From Pelargonium tetragonum (taxonomy: Eukaryota; Streptophyta; Magnoliopsida; Geraniales; Geraniaceae), in assembly GCA_036897445.1 (NCBI GenBank), contig JAYMTL010000010.1, forward strand, positions 1 to 64,000: DNA of 64,000 bases, read 5' to 3'. Made by a program: the position numbers and the translations under genes. Shown one piece after another: positions 23,101 through 37,099 of this stretch. Numbering within the stretch: the first letter of the stretch is position 1; each line of letters begins with the position of its first letter. Under the pieces are notes generated by a model. That model worked only from the letters and a program-made list of their open reading frames with translations. It searched no databases and was not told where the DNA came from.

Positions 23101-25092
23101 CACTTTCTTTCTCAAGTTCTCCTACTTATATGTGTATATGGTGGCTATCTAATGAGAGTTTCCCTTTCGGGGGATTTGACTATTTCCACTACCTACACGT
23201 AACTCTAAAGTACTTGTTTTCAAAGTCAGGGATTTTCTATTGTATTCTTTTTGAGAACAAAAAGGGTTATACTATGTCTAGTTAGAACACAAGGTGCCTA
23301 CTACTGAATAGAATCCATTAAAATTTTTGTATTACCTGCTTTCTATTGAGGAGCATAAAGAATCCGGTGGGGTGTAAAACAAGGAATTTCTACTAGACAA
23401 ATTTAAAATAATAAAGGCGAAAGCATACGTCCTAAGAAAATTTTGGGCAATCTCTTAGAATCCCCGGTGTAGAATTCCTTGCCAACGTAAGAAGCATTAA
23501 ACTTTTTAAAAATTTAGAGCTAAGGATAGCCTGATGTTTAGACGACAAAATTAAGCAAGAGTATTTAAAAAATTATACAAGCCCGGAACTCCTTTTTGAA
23601 TAAGCGGAAGATTCCTTAAAAATGAAAAAGAAATTTATTGGAACTCACCTTACATTGTAACCTCCACGTTTTCAAATACCAGAACTCCGTAAAGTTCCCT
23701 GCACCACCTTATCTTATAGGGTAAGGTATCTCTTAAAAAAAGCTACTAATTTACCCGGAATTACTCAAAAAAAGGCCCATAACCATCGTCAAGAATAAAA
23801 TATTATACTATAAAAAATCTTAAAAAAGGAAATAGGTTTCTAATCATGGGGAGTACTACACCCAGCTCGTGCTGTAAGTTAAGAGGGGACACCATATCCT
23901 ATATTTATGTAAACTAGAGCCCTTAATAAATTGAAAAATGAACTCTTGACACTCGTACTGCCAGATACAGTTAATTTTATTACTTTATAAGAGTACTCCT
24001 GTAGGTTATAAACTTCCTTTTTTTCTTGAAAGAGGCCTTATTTTTTTAGTTAAACCAGGTATATTGGGTATTGTATTGTAGATTTATCCCCCTTTTTTTT
24101 TTTCCAAGACTATAACTACATGTTTTACAGACCCGAGTCTCTATAGCTTACCGGCACACGGGTGCTCTACTAAATTCAATAAGTTTCTTCTTAAAGCTCC
24201 AAATTTAATAGAATACTTTTATGGAACACGAGACGTCCTCTAAATCCATTATAAAGTACAAAGTCTTAATATAATAAAAAGATCCCGATTCATAGTAACC
24301 ACTCTTAAAACTATAGCGGCATCGAACTCCTGATCTATTGAAGGAGAGAGGACACCTTATAGCACCCATCTAAAAATTGTCTAAAACCATAACTATATTA
24401 TGTTCTAACTTCTAAATCGCAGTAAAAACGGTAGAAAAAGGGGTGCGTCTTGTCCAATTATTCTAAACTTTTTTCAATAAATAGGAATAAAAAAGTAGTT
24501 ACCCGCAAGGTAAGTATAGGAAATTCCCTGGTATTAAAAATGAAGATCCTTATGGTTAGTGGTATTTATTACTCCGCTACTAGCCCGCACAGCTTAAAGT
24601 TTTTAGCATAATTTTTTTGGGTAACTCATGAACTTTCGCTTTTTGAATTCTTAATACATTCCCGCCGCGGATTCTTTCTTTTAAAGGAGTTTCTCAGCTT
24701 TCTATTATAAGAGGTATAAGAGTTTTAGATCTAAAATAGAATGAATTTAAGAAATTTCTTAGGTCAGCAGCCTAGCTAATGCGTGGAGTTTCCTACTATA
24801 AATAGGGCCGAGAAATAGGGTTCTAAAACGCAATTTACGAGAGTTTCGCTTTTTTAGAGATAAGTGGAAATGGGAGTTAGCATTATCTGGAGCCCCTTCT
24901 ATTTTTCCCTATTTTAGTAGTTTTGGGATTACTATATTAGCTCTAGTCCCAAATTCCTATATTATCCCTTATATTCGTAAAGGGGTAGGGCAAGTACCAA
25001 GAGTTAACGCCTTAAAATATGAGAATCTTTTGAAAAAACTATATATATATCCTTTGTAAAGGCTAAAATTTTCTCTTCCAAAGTATCCTTCT

Positions 25093-25118
25093 TAACTTAG
25101 AAAAAGAAAAACAGCGGA
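25093..25118 (+). repeat. 26-bp exact direct repeat, copy 1
   Basis: A 26-base stretch (TAACTTAG, then an A-rich run, then ACAGCGGA) matches 25753-25778 exactly, 660 bases away and in the same orientation. The flanks diverge at once on both sides. By chance a repeat this long is very unlikely, even allowing for the A-rich middle. Confidence 0.8.
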
Positions 25119-25752
25119 CTTTTGGAGCCTATCGGGGTTTGTGTATTGAAATTGGGTTTTTATGGTATGGTAAGTCTAATGTTTACGACATGAGTATCAC
25201 CTTTTTGGATAATAAGAAAATCAAACTCTTTTCTTTTAAGAGGTCCCTTCGCAAGGGCTAGTACCCTGGTACTTTAGTCCAAGCAAAGCTTTTAGGCTAA
25301 TATTATTCAATTTGTTACATGTGGAAGGTTCTTTCTTACTCCTGGGGGATCTAATTCCCGGAGTTTATGGATATATAAAGGATTCCTAAAGGGGTGCCTT
25401 TAAGTGTTTGTCTTTCACGAACTGAGCGAGGTTTTTAACCAATCTGCAGAGTTTTGAGCTCTTAAGTAAATAGGTTTTGATAAACGAGTTCCCTTGTTTT
25501 GTCTTATGAATTTGGTTTCAAGAATGTGCAAATTAAACCCGCGTTGGCGATTTAAGAAGTCCTTATAAATTATCTATAGATATGCCAGAATTTCTTCCTT
25601 ATTTCAGTTGTAGTAAGTAGAAATCCTAACCATGTCCTAGATAAGATAAGCGACCTCTATAAGAAAGAGAGGGCAAGATAGACACGAAAAAAGTAGTACA
25701 AAATCTGCGCCATCCTAGGAATTAGACTTGCTTTCTAGAAATCCCTTATTTA

Positions 25753-25778
25753 TAACTTAGAAAAAGAAAAACAGCGGA
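25753..25778 (+). repeat. 26-bp exact direct repeat, copy 2
   Basis: Identical to 25093-25118. The sequence 3-prime of the shared part is GCTAATT here and CTTTTGG in copy 1, so the copied unit is no longer than 26 bases. Confidence 0.8.
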
Positions 25779-27480
25779 GCTAATTTCCTTATTTACCGGA
25801 TTCGGTATTATAAGATTATAAGCCCAGGGGTATTAAATATAGTGACCCAACCCAGTTAAAGGAATCCCTTAAATTTCTCTGAAAAAACAATAATACAATC
25901 CCAACTTTCTTAGTGCTCGAGAGGAACTTAGTTGGTCAAAATAATACAAATCGGGAAAGCATCAGAGAAGGGCTGCAAGCGTCCTATCTTAACTTAAACT
26001 CGTTTAATATTATAAGGTATTTGCTTTTTTACAGGGAAAGAGCTCCCGATCTAGCATAAAAGCTTCTGATTCCTAATATAATAAAGGAATAGAATCTTTG
26101 TGTTACGAGAATAAGGAAATAGCTCAGCAGTCCAAGTTCACGGTAAAGGGTAGTATAAATTTACGAGCCTTGCGTACTTGTTATCACTCTAAGCGCTCTC
26201 ACCCGGATTCTTTTAACTTCAATTTCTAGGTCCTTAATAAAAATGGCTTTTGGTCGAACAGAGAGTCACTTTGCTAAAAAGGCTCTAGGCAAACTAAAAG
26301 GATTCCCAATCTAAAACTGCTAGAGTAAAAAAGTAACCGGGTGCAATCCATTTTGGGTTAAGAATGATTTTTTTAGTGCTTTTTGCTTTATCCAAGGAGT
26401 CTTATCGTAGTAAATCTTAGGATATTCATATAGGGTTTTTCCTAAGGCGTTTTTGTATTTTAACTAGTAAAAGGAAAAAGGATACCTCTACTTGCAAAAG
26501 GTTACGTCAGCCGAGATTATACAATAGGTAATAACCGCGGGTAGCTACAGCAAAAGCTAAAATTTATAAGCTTGTTTTAATGCACTATATCCGAAAAGTT
26601 AATTGCAGTCTCTCAGCAGGATTCTCCTTTTATTATTTCCAAGATTTACATTAAGGTATATATAGTATAAACCCTGTCGTCGAAACTTTTTATATTATAA
26701 ACTTCCTATCTCACATACTAAAAGAAACGCCTTGTCAAAAAAGATCTAAATTTAGGATTGCTTGTTCGTTTAATTATGACGGCTCAGCCCCTTAATATGC
26801 GTGGGCCCGCTTTTACAGAATTTGCTACAAGAATTCACTCGGGTAATAGACCCAAGAAACAGAGAAAAGGAGATCCTACTTTTCTAGTATAGTAAGTAAA
26901 CTCTTTAAGATTAAGAATGAAACTATAATTCTAGTCTAGAGAAACCGCAGGTTTGAACCCTAGCAACCCATCTAAGTAGACCCCTGTCTTAACCTAAAAG
27001 AGTTACTCTTTTAAAAGTTGAATAATAAGGAAAAGTGTACAATTATAGTAAGCTAATGGAACTAGAGTTTGGGCCTACCCAAGCTAGAGGCTTGTAAGTC
27101 AATATTCTTTAAAAATATGTTTTAGTTAGGGTCACTTTTATAAGTCTCAGTAACTCTTTTTATAGGAAAAGGCTCCCTTTCTAAAAACTCTATAGCTTTC
27201 AATGTCTATGGATATAGTTGGAACAGCACAATTTACGTTCTCTCTATAACTAAGCACCTTATTTCCAGGATCTGGGTCACAAGCCCTTCTATACAGTAGC
27301 AATTTCTAAAAACTTGTAGGAGGAATAAAGAACTCTCATACTCTAGGGTAGAGGCATATAAATATATCCTCGTTCAACGGGAAACCCAAAGGGATTTTTT
27401 TAAGTGTTTGGAATAGAATTCTATGTAAAAGGGTCCATCTGGAAGCGGTAAAACTGGATTACACAAAAGTAGGCAGTTCT

Positions 27481-28075
27481 AATAGGTATCTTTTTATAGT
27501 TATATTCTATGGGTATTATTTATCTCTTATTAGTATTAGTCTTAAGGTTAGTTATTCATGGAATAGAGTCTAATATATAATATAGATAGATATATAATTT
27601 TATAATAGGTTTTTCTTTCTATTGTATGTAGAGAGTTATAGCAATAGTTTACTAGTTTAGAGATAAGACCTCCTCCTTCTGTTCTTATCGCTATGGAGGG
27701 GAGAGCCTTGTAGGAACCAGGATAGTATAGCTCCTACCTCCTACTACGATACATATAGCTCTACTCTAATTCTAATAAAGCAAGGTATATAAAGTAAAAC
27801 AAAGAAGTAAGTCAAGAAAGCAACAAGTACAAGTCAATAGAATCCATAGAAAAAACAAGTAAGCATAAGCAGTTGGTGGTGGTTATAAGGTGGTATTACT
27901 GTACTATCTAGAATAGCTTAAAACACTTGTCTAGGAAGTCTATTAAGTAAGTCTTTTTCGAGGCTTCTAGAGTCCTGCCTGGGTTATTGCTCTTTACTTG
28001 ACTGGAATTAGAACTTCTTCTGGAGGCCTGACGGGAAGCGGTGGCTAAAGCAGAGTAGGGATAGTTCAATGCATA
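27481..28075. other. Block of different texture, no supported gene
   Basis: A TATA-rich stretch (27560-27610) leads into sequence with recurring TATAGCTC and an A/C/G-rich tract (27790-27870) of AAGTA and CAAG words. GC-cluster palindromes are scarce. It resembles 4481-5160 in word content, but I could not align the two convincingly. Confidence 0.35.
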
Positions 28076-31000
28076 GGATTCCTAACTTAAAACTTAAAAA
28101 AAGGATCCTATAACTAGAACTAGTAAATAAAAGGGGTTTCGTGAAATTACTTTCCTTAATTTGGCTAGGTATAAGCTATTGCATTAGAAACTGTTAAATT
28201 TAAAGGACTGCATTTCAAAACACCAACCTGTTTGCAGGGATGTCAAAGGTTCAACTCGGTTGGGGAGGCTTGGTGACTTTTTCAAAATAACAAGCATCAA
28301 GGATCCTGAAGCTTTAGAATTTTGTTTATCCTTTTTATGGGAAGTTGGAATAGAGTTATTTCTTACAATTATTAGGTATTATCCTCGGATATCCAGCGAA
28401 GTTAAAAAGCTTTTAACAAACTTTGGGATATACTTACTCACACTTAAATAAACTCAGATATTTATAGCGGGTTAAGATTTAGAATATTTCGAAAAAATAA
28501 AGGAAAGTTTTCAAAAGATATAGAAAGAAAAAACTCTAGTGGAGTATTTTGCTTCTTTTTGTCCTAGAACGGAGGATATTTTGACCTTTTTACTATAGGT
28601 ATAGAGGAGAAGCCTAGGCATTATGATGATAATATTACTAAAACGCTGGTTTAACAACTCAAATTTTTTGTGCCTCAACCTTTTGGGGAATTTTTATCAA
28701 AGGGTTTTTCTGCTCTTTACGCCTAGAGATTGAAAACCGAGACCCCGTAGATATTGAGCTAAAGCACAGCCTTTAAGACAATATTATAGACTCGCAAGCT
28801 TACTAAAAGCAAATAGAATATAATACGCATGAGAACTATATAAAAATAACAGCAAGCTCGGAGCACTTCCTTATTATTTAACACCCAACCCATTTCAAAT
28901 GAATGGAGGACCCGCAAAATTTGGTTTATAAAAGGACTTTTCTTGGACTTAGATTAAGAATCTTGAAAGAGTGGAGTTTTGATATAAATAGAATTCAAGT
29001 CTTGTGATATAGCAAAAAAGAATTGGGCGTGATCAGTACTCTTAATATTTTACTTGGCTGAAAGTAATATAGGGTCTCCATATTATACCTTTAGAATCCA
29101 CGCAGGCACCCGCCTTCCCTGTCGATTTCATTTTAACTAAAATCCATATTATGCATGACATCAGCACTAAGCCCATACCAGGGTTTCCCGTATTCAACTA
29201 AAAGCAAAATCTCTTGCTGTCCTACGTCAGGAGTGCGCCCATACATAGGGAGTTTTATAACTACTGAGAATGCTGTTGAAAAGCGGGCCCCGTATACAGA
29301 ATTAATGGCAAGCCTTTTTTACTCTTTTTACTCTACTACTAGAGATATCCTTACTAAAAATTTTAAGGACTTCCCTTACACTTTTTATAGTAGTCTAGGA
29401 TAGCAGCTAGTTTAGTCTTTTTAGAATCAAGTAGTGCGTCCGTCTAAAAAAATGCCTTAATAAAGTAAAACATTGAAAAAAGGGGTTGGGTTTGTTCTTC
29501 TGAGGACCCTTCGAGAGCGGGCTTTTTTGCCGTAAAGTTTAGTATAAATTGACACTCAGGCAGTAAAGCGGCGGTTATAACGTAATAGTAGTACCTGTGC
29601 TTGCCGGTCTAGGAGTAGGATCCCCAGAGCTACCTATTTAATTTAATCATTACATCGCAATTGGAGAGAATAAGGAGCTCTTAAGCTGGTCTAAAGGGGG
29701 TTGCACCCACATTTTCATAAAACTTTTCAGGATAATTTAACGGAAAGGGGGCTGAATAAAGGATGTATTACAATTTTGTATTCCGCAAGTTTGTTTTATT
29801 TATTTTAGATTTTATAAGTGAGTCCTCCTCTCTCTCAGGCCTTGATCTTACACTAAAAAGTACAAATCCTAAGAATTTCCCCACAGTTGCAGGTTTATAA
29901 ACCCCGTTTGTAGGATATAAATAATAAGAAACCGCACTTGTCAAGCCCCCCTTATAATTTTAGAGCAGGCACAGCGTTCTTTAAAAAAGTTTCTTAGGCT
30001 GTTTACTCCAATCCAAATCCAATAGGAGTCCCCCTGAGTTCTAGTTGTAAGAAGTGGATTCGTGAAAGCGCAAACCAAGTCCTATTATTTTCGAGGTAGC
30101 TATACATTCAAGATTTAGATCAAGAATAGTATTTTCATTTCAGGGGACTCCATTAAGGCATGTAAATTTTAAGTACGGGGCATCCCCTTTTTGAAAACCT
30201 TATGACGCAACATAGACATTTCCGCTTTATACTTAATGAAATCTTAACTTCCCTTAAAGTAAGATTTTCTAGGGATTTTGGGAGCGGTACCCAAGATTAG
30301 AGCCTTTAATTAGCTAAAGAGGAGTCTTTACCGGGAGTTTCTTAACAAAAAAAGCATACACCCATGTAAAGGTAAATAATCCCAAAACTCCTGACACAAA
30401 GTGATCCTTGTTTAACAAGTCAGCTGCTCCATTATATACACCACAAATCTAAGGGTTAGGTTTATAATAATGAAATTCTATAAAAAAATCTTGATCGATT
30501 AGTTAGCATATTATGATACTAGTAGAAATGCAAAACCTGGAACTCCTAACCGCAATAAAAGCTAGTCATTTGCAATATGAAAAGCCCAACACCCCGAAGC
30601 GAGGAAACCTAAGCAAGCTCCTTAGTTAAGGGTTCACTTTAATATTGTGTACTGCGGTAAAGTCAATGGGTTTTTTATTAAATCCTGAAGTCTAGGAAAA
30701 TAACTCGAATTCGTTAAAACTCTAAAAAAAGACTTTCATTTTAGCTTTGCTACACCTACTCTACTGGATTCTCTCAAACAAAATTTGAAAAGTATCCCAA
30801 GGCAAGGAAAGGGCACTAAGCTGATCATAGAGGACTTTTCATTTAGGATATCTTCTAAAGCTTACACAAGTGCTTCTATCTCTAATAAAAGGAAACCCTG
30901 TTGTATAGGTTGTAAACGTTCTATCTTGATAGCTCCCACTTATAGTTTTCCGCTATTTCTATTTAATAAATAAGTGATAATAGGGGCTACCTATATATTG

Positions 31001-31359
31001 TTTTCTTGTTACATAGAATTTTCTTATCTTCGGTATCCGGGTAGTAGTAACTTAGTGTAACCTCTTTTAGAAGCACCATAAACCAAGAAAAAGGTAACCA
31101 TGCTGGCTGCTTAGATTCCCTCTGCGCTAAGGTTTCCTATATAAAAGCTACAGGACTCCTTGTTATAGGCAGACTTTGTATATCATAAATTTGCGAAGAG
31201 GCGCAAACCCGATGCCGCTATCTTTGACAAATTCAGTAGAAGGTTTATGAATACTCGTGATAGTTACATTCTAATTGGGATTCGGTTAAAAAACTAATAA
31301 TGAGTCGGGCCCCTTTTTAATAAAAAAAGGATAGTGCAGGTTAAAGTTCTACACTAGTA

Positions 31360-31385
31360 GGGAAAGATTTAAAGTCTTTGGTGTA
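31360..31385 (+). ncRNA. Anticodon-arm-like hairpin
   Basis: AAAGA-TTTAAAG-TCTTT is a perfect 5-bp stem with a 7-nt loop, with T at position 33 and TAA in the anticodon position (Leu-type). No T-arm or acceptor stem is found at the right distance, so this is a hairpin that resembles part of a tRNA and no more. Confidence 0.2.
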
Positions 31386-33300
31386 CAAAATTAGAGGGGC
31401 CCTTTTCAAGTAAATACTCAGGTAGCCTCTTACGTGGCTATGAAGTCTACTTCCCTGTTAATTCGGACCCTTATGTAATTTATAAGACCTGAATCCTTTT
31501 TATATAGTATTGAATATAGATGTGTCTACCGGACTCTCTACACCGACGAAAAGGTATAAGTTTATTCTCAAATAAATATAGTTTTACCCTTCCCTTCACA
31601 TAGGCTCATAAAGGAAAGGAGTGATATTTCTTAAATAAAATAAAGATTCGCGAACTCTAAAAGATACCTCTTTAGATTTAGAAAATGTTGTACCCGTATT
31701 AACACATAATGGAACTCACCCTCATTTCAATCTAACTTTACCCTGTATTCATTTCGTAAGGGGTCCTGGGCAGCCCGCCCTGTCAATCAAGAAATATGAT
31801 GTTTAGCTCGGCTGGGTATACTAACACAAAAAAAAGAATTGCACCTAATCGGTATATATAGTTTTTAATAAACTCTAGGATGCCTCTAGAACCTTTAATA
31901 ATCAACAACCAAAATTTCTTTAGCGGTTTAGTAAAGGAAAGTTTACTTGTGCTTTTACAGCAAGTATAACCCTAAATTTCAAATTTCGTATACAACCCCG
32001 TAAGGTATTGGCGCCCTTCACTAGAGCTTCTAATAGAATAAAAATCCATATCCTTTGTATTAACTAATTAGAGCGGATATACCTTGTTTTGAAAAGATAG
32101 AGTCGCATTTCTATCATTATAGTCTAACAAAAAGCGCCCCAAATTCTCCCAGTGCTGTCTCTCTTACAGGTATCCCCATTTCACCAGATAAACGCCCTAA
32201 AGCTCGCTTACTATTCCTGAATACGATAAAAAGCTATATGAAGTAAAAGAATATAAATAAAGGTATGAAATTCAAAATTCATATTCTACACTCCCTTTTT
32301 GGAATAGGTACCGGTAAAATTCTACTACAGACAAGGGTCTATTAAATAAGATCAATAACCTTTGAAACACCTTTAACAGCTCTTATCATTAAGGGCTTGA
32401 CTTTGTTACACAACCCAAGTAGAGTCGATAAAGTAGTTCCTTTCAAACTCGACATATACATATAATTAACTCTTTTCAGAAAAGAAATTATACTTAGCAG
32501 CAGTTGCACTTCGGAATTCCTTAAGTCCTTTTTAATAACCCTGTTGTAGGCTAAGAGCTCCTTGTGTAGAGGTTTTCCTTATACCATACCAGCCTTATAA
32601 AATAAGAGTTTGACTTGTAGAATTCTCTAGTATTAACACCTGCGTATACCCGCTCGATTTAAGTAGAATTTTTTATTATCCAAAGAAAAGAGGTGTAAAT
32701 TGGAGGAAGTGTATGCTCATAAGGACTTCCTAGGGCTCTATGAAATTATAGAAAAGTCTTATACCTAAAGGAAAGGCTCCCCTTTTTTTTGAATGACTTC
32801 CTTCCTATATTCAGACAAGTTGTGGAAAGGAATCCCTATGGGTAAATTTAGACGTTCAACTCTTTTCTCCGAACTGAAGACTTTAGGCAGTGAAAGACAC
32901 TTCGGGCCTATATTATAAACTAGAATCCCCACTGAACTTACTAGATTTGTGATTAGGGTGCTTCTTATGGACTAACCCACGGTTATGTAATTACTATGAA
33001 ACCCGATATTAGTAGAAACTCTTATTTAAATTTAAATACTCTACTTGACTTGGTCAATAAGGACGCGCGTGCTCCCTGAATCTCGGCTTCAAGCGTTCCC
33101 TGAAGCTTATCAACACTTCTTGACCCTTCGCTTTTTAGAAGGAATCCTGCCCAACTTAAAAGGGAAAGATTTTCTATAATTCTAGGCTGGGGGATTCTAA
33201 TAGGGTTTACTACAAGGAAAAAGAAAGAACTCAAAGGGTATCCTTTACTTGTTTTATTGCAAAGTGTAAGCTCCCCTTAATTCAATCTCCTTTAGAATAA

Positions 33301-33381
33301 AATTGACAAACAATACAGGATAGGGCCGAGTCAAATGGGTCAGAATCTCTTGGTTATTTAAAAAGGCTCTGTTTGTCGAAT
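33301..33381. repeat. Second inverted repeat with the same arm sequence
   Basis: The left arm AATTGACAAACA (33301-33312) differs by one base from the arm at 9182-9193. The right arm TGTTTGTCGAAT (33370-33381) is its near reverse complement, with 8 perfect pairs (GACAAACA) and then a one-base bulge. The 57-nt spacer is unrelated to the loop at 9194-9222. Shared arms with different interiors suggest the arms are the conserved part. Confidence 0.4.
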
Positions 33382-35430
33382 AGGTATCAAAAATTTTTAG
33401 TAAGGGTTTCCTAGGAGGGCTCTTATTCCAGCCAGGAAGGGTAATCCGGACCTAATAGAAAGATATATAATACACAGAAAAGGGGAGTTCCTCGATAAGG
33501 GCATTTAGAGTCTTTAAAATTGGCAACCAAGGTAAGAAGTTAAATAAAAAAGGGGCTTAGAACCCTCTCCCGTTTATGGATATCGGTAAGGAATTGCTTA
33601 CATCCGCAGCTAGGTTATTAACAAATTTACTAGGTGGGAGTCCCGCAAAAAGAAATTGACTAAAGCCTTGCCACAAAACTATATGAGTACAAAAAGGTTT
33701 TTGCTTGGCTATATTCAACGTTTGGGTTATTTTCAACACATGTTACTTCAAAAGCATTTCTTTTACACAAAGTTTGTACTTCCTTTATATTTTTTTGATC
33801 GGGAGGCCCCACTATAATTCGTAGATCGTAGAGAAGAGCCTAGAGCACTCTTAACTAATCAGAGGCCTTATAAAACAGGGTTATTAAATCTAAAAGTATA
33901 CTTGTTTCTTTAATTTCTGCTAATACTTTAGTAAGGAAAGGCTTTTGTGCCTTTCTAGCTCGAGAATCCGCTTATATTGCTTGAGCTATACTTTTCGTCC
34001 CTTTGTTTCATAAAGGCGGGTTTAATAAGGAGTCCTTTCATTTATTTACTTAAGAGCCCCATCTTGAGGTTTTTACTATATAAATTTCATCCTTTTGTTC
34101 AGCAGCTCCTAGGAAATTCTTGTTTTTAGAATAGAATATAGAATTGCAATTAAGGTATATTCTTGAGGTCAAGCCACCATATATCACTTCCCGGATATAC
34201 TTTGTACGTTTTTGTAAGATCCCTCTTGGACGTAATAAGAACGCATTAATAATTGTAGACCTCTTTCGCCAATAGACACTCGTATAACTCAGCGTGCCGG
34301 TCTTCTATAATTTCTATTATACAGACCCTATCCTGTTGAAAAGGCTTAGCGATCAATGAAGAGAATTCGTAAGGTTTCCCTTTCACTCAATGCTTTGTAT
34401 AAATCCTATAAGTTCAAAAGCCTCTCTTATGAATTACAAATTCCTGAATACCAACTCCAACACGGATATATTAAAAATGCATAAAGTATTATAGCGCAAG
34501 TGTTTAGAACTTCTAGGATTCCTGGGCCTTTTTATTTATGCCTTTAAATTCTGATTATTTAGAAACTTTGTAAGTTGTTAAGTTTTTAGCCGAGCTTTAA
34601 CTAACCCAATATTAACACCTTTTTATATGTTTACAGAACTTTTTCTTTCCAATCGATCCAGCGAAGCACTAATTAATCAGAAACTTAACCAGCTCCTGTC
34701 TATATCAACCAAGTAAAAAAGACTCGTCTTCTAATCTACGTGTATAAGTTTCCTGGCTTAAGGTTGCTGATTATAGAAATATAAGAATTTACAGGAATCC
34801 AACAGGGGAACGCCTCTCTACTGCTATAAGAGTCAGAGTGTAAGAAGTTTTTTACTCGATATGAATTTCTAAGTACTTTTGTGCACAACCTATGCGATAA
34901 GCCTTCTCAAAAAGGAAGTATTCTTTGACTGCGCGGTGCTCTTATAATATTGTAATTTAGAAGTATGGCATTACAAGGGCCCAAGGGTTAAGGGTTTTAC
35001 CTTGTAATAGCCGTAATCGCGTTTGGATATGAGTATTAAAAATTTGAGCAGATCGATATCCACTAAGCCCCCTCTTGATCTCAGGAACCTTTTTGCGCAA
35101 CTACACGCATCTAAACGATAATAATAAATAGCAAGTCCTTTATCACTCTTCCGAGGAAAAGAATAGCAGGAAGCAAATCTTGTTCTAGCTAAACCAGTAC
35201 TGAGGGGTTGTCACGTCTAGATTTAGGTCTGGAAGTTCCCCGTTATATATTCTTTAGAGTTATAGTTATAACTTAATTTATAGGCGCAAAGCTGAAAGAG
35301 AATAAGGGTTTTTATACTAAGATCAAAAAAGGAATTTTTATGAGCATAAATTAAAAAGATTTTAAAGAAAAGAGAAGATTGGTAGTATTTAATATTCAGA
35401 GTAGCTCCGTAAGTAATTGGATAACTTCTT

Positions 35431-35444
35431 ATATATATATATAT
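35431..35444. repeat. (AT)n microsatellite
   Basis: Seven AT dinucleotides in a row. Shorter AT runs occur near 6246 and 25040. Confidence 0.7.
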
Positions 35445-35840
35445 TAGTCTTAGTCCCTCGCACCAATAAAAGAGCTCGCTTTTAAAGCACAGATTCCTAG
35501 AAGCTAAAGACACTGCCGATATACCTATCTATTTTAGTTTAGAGGAGGCTTGAATTACTTGGGGCAGATATCCTGAGGTTAAAGTCTTTTTATGGTAGAA
35601 GTAGAAAAAGTCCGGATACCATAGAGTTAAGAGTTATAAAGGCGTGTTCAAACCTACGCCTCAGCTTCCTATATTTCAGTACCAAAGGTATACTATAAAA
35701 GTTTCCGTTCCAAACGTGGAAGTCTGTTAAAACGAAGATTTTTTTTGATTGTACAAATAAGGTTTTTACTCTAGATTAGACTTTTAACTCCCGAGTCCTG
35801 TCGCAGCGGATACTCTAATAAAATCCTTTAAGCATAGAAC

Positions 35841-36250
35841 TTTGACTTCAAGCCCTTGTACTTCGTAAATTTTGTACTCAATCAAAAAGACAAAAACGCC
35901 TCCTCTTAACAGCTAAGGAAAAGGGCTCTAAAGCTTTAGCACGGAGGACCCGTAAGATTATGACTAAGATACAGAACAAGAAAGGTTTACAGAATACAAG
36001 GGTTACGGCTCTTAAGAAAAGTGTCAAGGTGGGTATAACTTAGTATAGGTTATCCCGGATGCTCGTAATAAATATATAGTAATATTGAAAGTAAAGGTGT
36101 TATTTCCTTGTGTATGTGCTTAACTTCTTTAGCTTAGTTAACCAAAAGGCCAGAGAAACTCTAGAATCTTTTAAAAAGAAAAGGCAAGGAAAAGCTTCCA
36201 ATTCTAAACGACTTCTTAAACTCTAGTAAGTAAATAAAGTAGCACTTGTT
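35841..36250 (+). other. Lysine/arginine-rich low-stop frame, not called
   Basis: A plus frame from 35844 to about 36050 is open for some 66 codons and reads like a basic protein (KALARRTRKIMTKIQNKKGL). It has only an internal ATG, its length is within chance, and no family is recognised. Confidence 0.25.
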
Positions 36251-37099
36251 CATCAGGATTTTCTTTTAGGTTAGCTGCTAACTCGACAGGGGTGTTATAA
36301 GCAAGACAGTTTCAGATCCTTTTTTTGAGTTCTAGTATGTAAAATCTTCCCCTCGGGTTTCCTGTAAGAAATCGGGGTATCAAAAAAGAGTTAAGTTCAA
36401 CTTGTGTTATACCAGGTTACCCTAATTTTAGATTACCTCTTCTTAGTTTCATTTTTCTTTTATTCAAATTAAATAAGTTAAGAGATCTAGAGACGGAAAA
36501 TCCCTACTTTAAAAAGGATCCTATACACTTACACGGCGGCTGTCGGCTTACTTTTTTTTAACTACAATTATTCTCTAATCCTGTTATAAAGTACAAAACC
36601 TATATTCTAGTGGAGCTGTCCTTCTCGAATGGTCTTAAGCAGTCCTTAATTAGTTTTATAGGATTCCCTGTTACAAAAAGGTTTTTAAGAAAAGTAGAAT
36701 CAAGAGCCCCTTAATTCGATAGCGTAGCTAGGAATTCCAAATCCAGTAGATAAAGAAACCGGTAATTTCTTGTTATTTTTTTGAAGTTAAGCGTGTCTTG
36801 AGCACAAGAAATCCAAGGGGTCCCTTTTAGTAAATGTCGAGATCCTTAAACTCGGGGGGTGTCTTCCACTGGTCAGATCTGGGTCAAAATACTATATGCA
36901 TTTGCTAGTTAGAGAGAAGATTCTTGCAAAATAAGTGCGCCATAAAACAGCCAACTAACTAAGAAGGATAGAGTACCACTTTCTAGTTTCTAGGTCGGGT
37001 TGTTGGGTAGCGCTTTAATTAAAAGGGCTTTCCTTATAATAAGGATTCAAATTTCTCTCTACTCTATAGTAAACTTTTAGCACTCTTGGTATACAAGTG

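Larger units (their letters stand above)
20141..27480. other. Spacer with GC clusters and the 26-bp repeat
   Basis: Dense in short palindromes (about ten GG-to-CC motifs with 0-5 nt spacers between 22000 and 23000). A weak T-arm-like sequence is at 26946. A D-arm-like TAGCTCAG occurs near 26120. No gene is supported. Confidence 0.6.
28076..35840. other. Spacer without supported gene
   Basis: GC clusters of the GGANTCC type recur, for example near 28076, 30021, 32834, 34026 and 34511. Holds the inverted repeat at 33301-33381 and the anticodon-arm-like hairpin near 31360. The ORFs of 60-96 codons here are within chance. Confidence 0.6.

Noticed and set aside
24310-24370. Minus-strand stretch resembling a tRNA with a TCA anticodon (Trp-type)
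   Set aside because: The T-stem and anticodon stem fail at most positions. The likeness rests on the word GTTCGATGCC only.
26526-26545. Resemblance to the small-subunit rRNA 530 loop (AATAACCGCGGG)
   Set aside because: Only the short core matches on one strand. No flanking rRNA helices and no other conserved rRNA words were found in the window.
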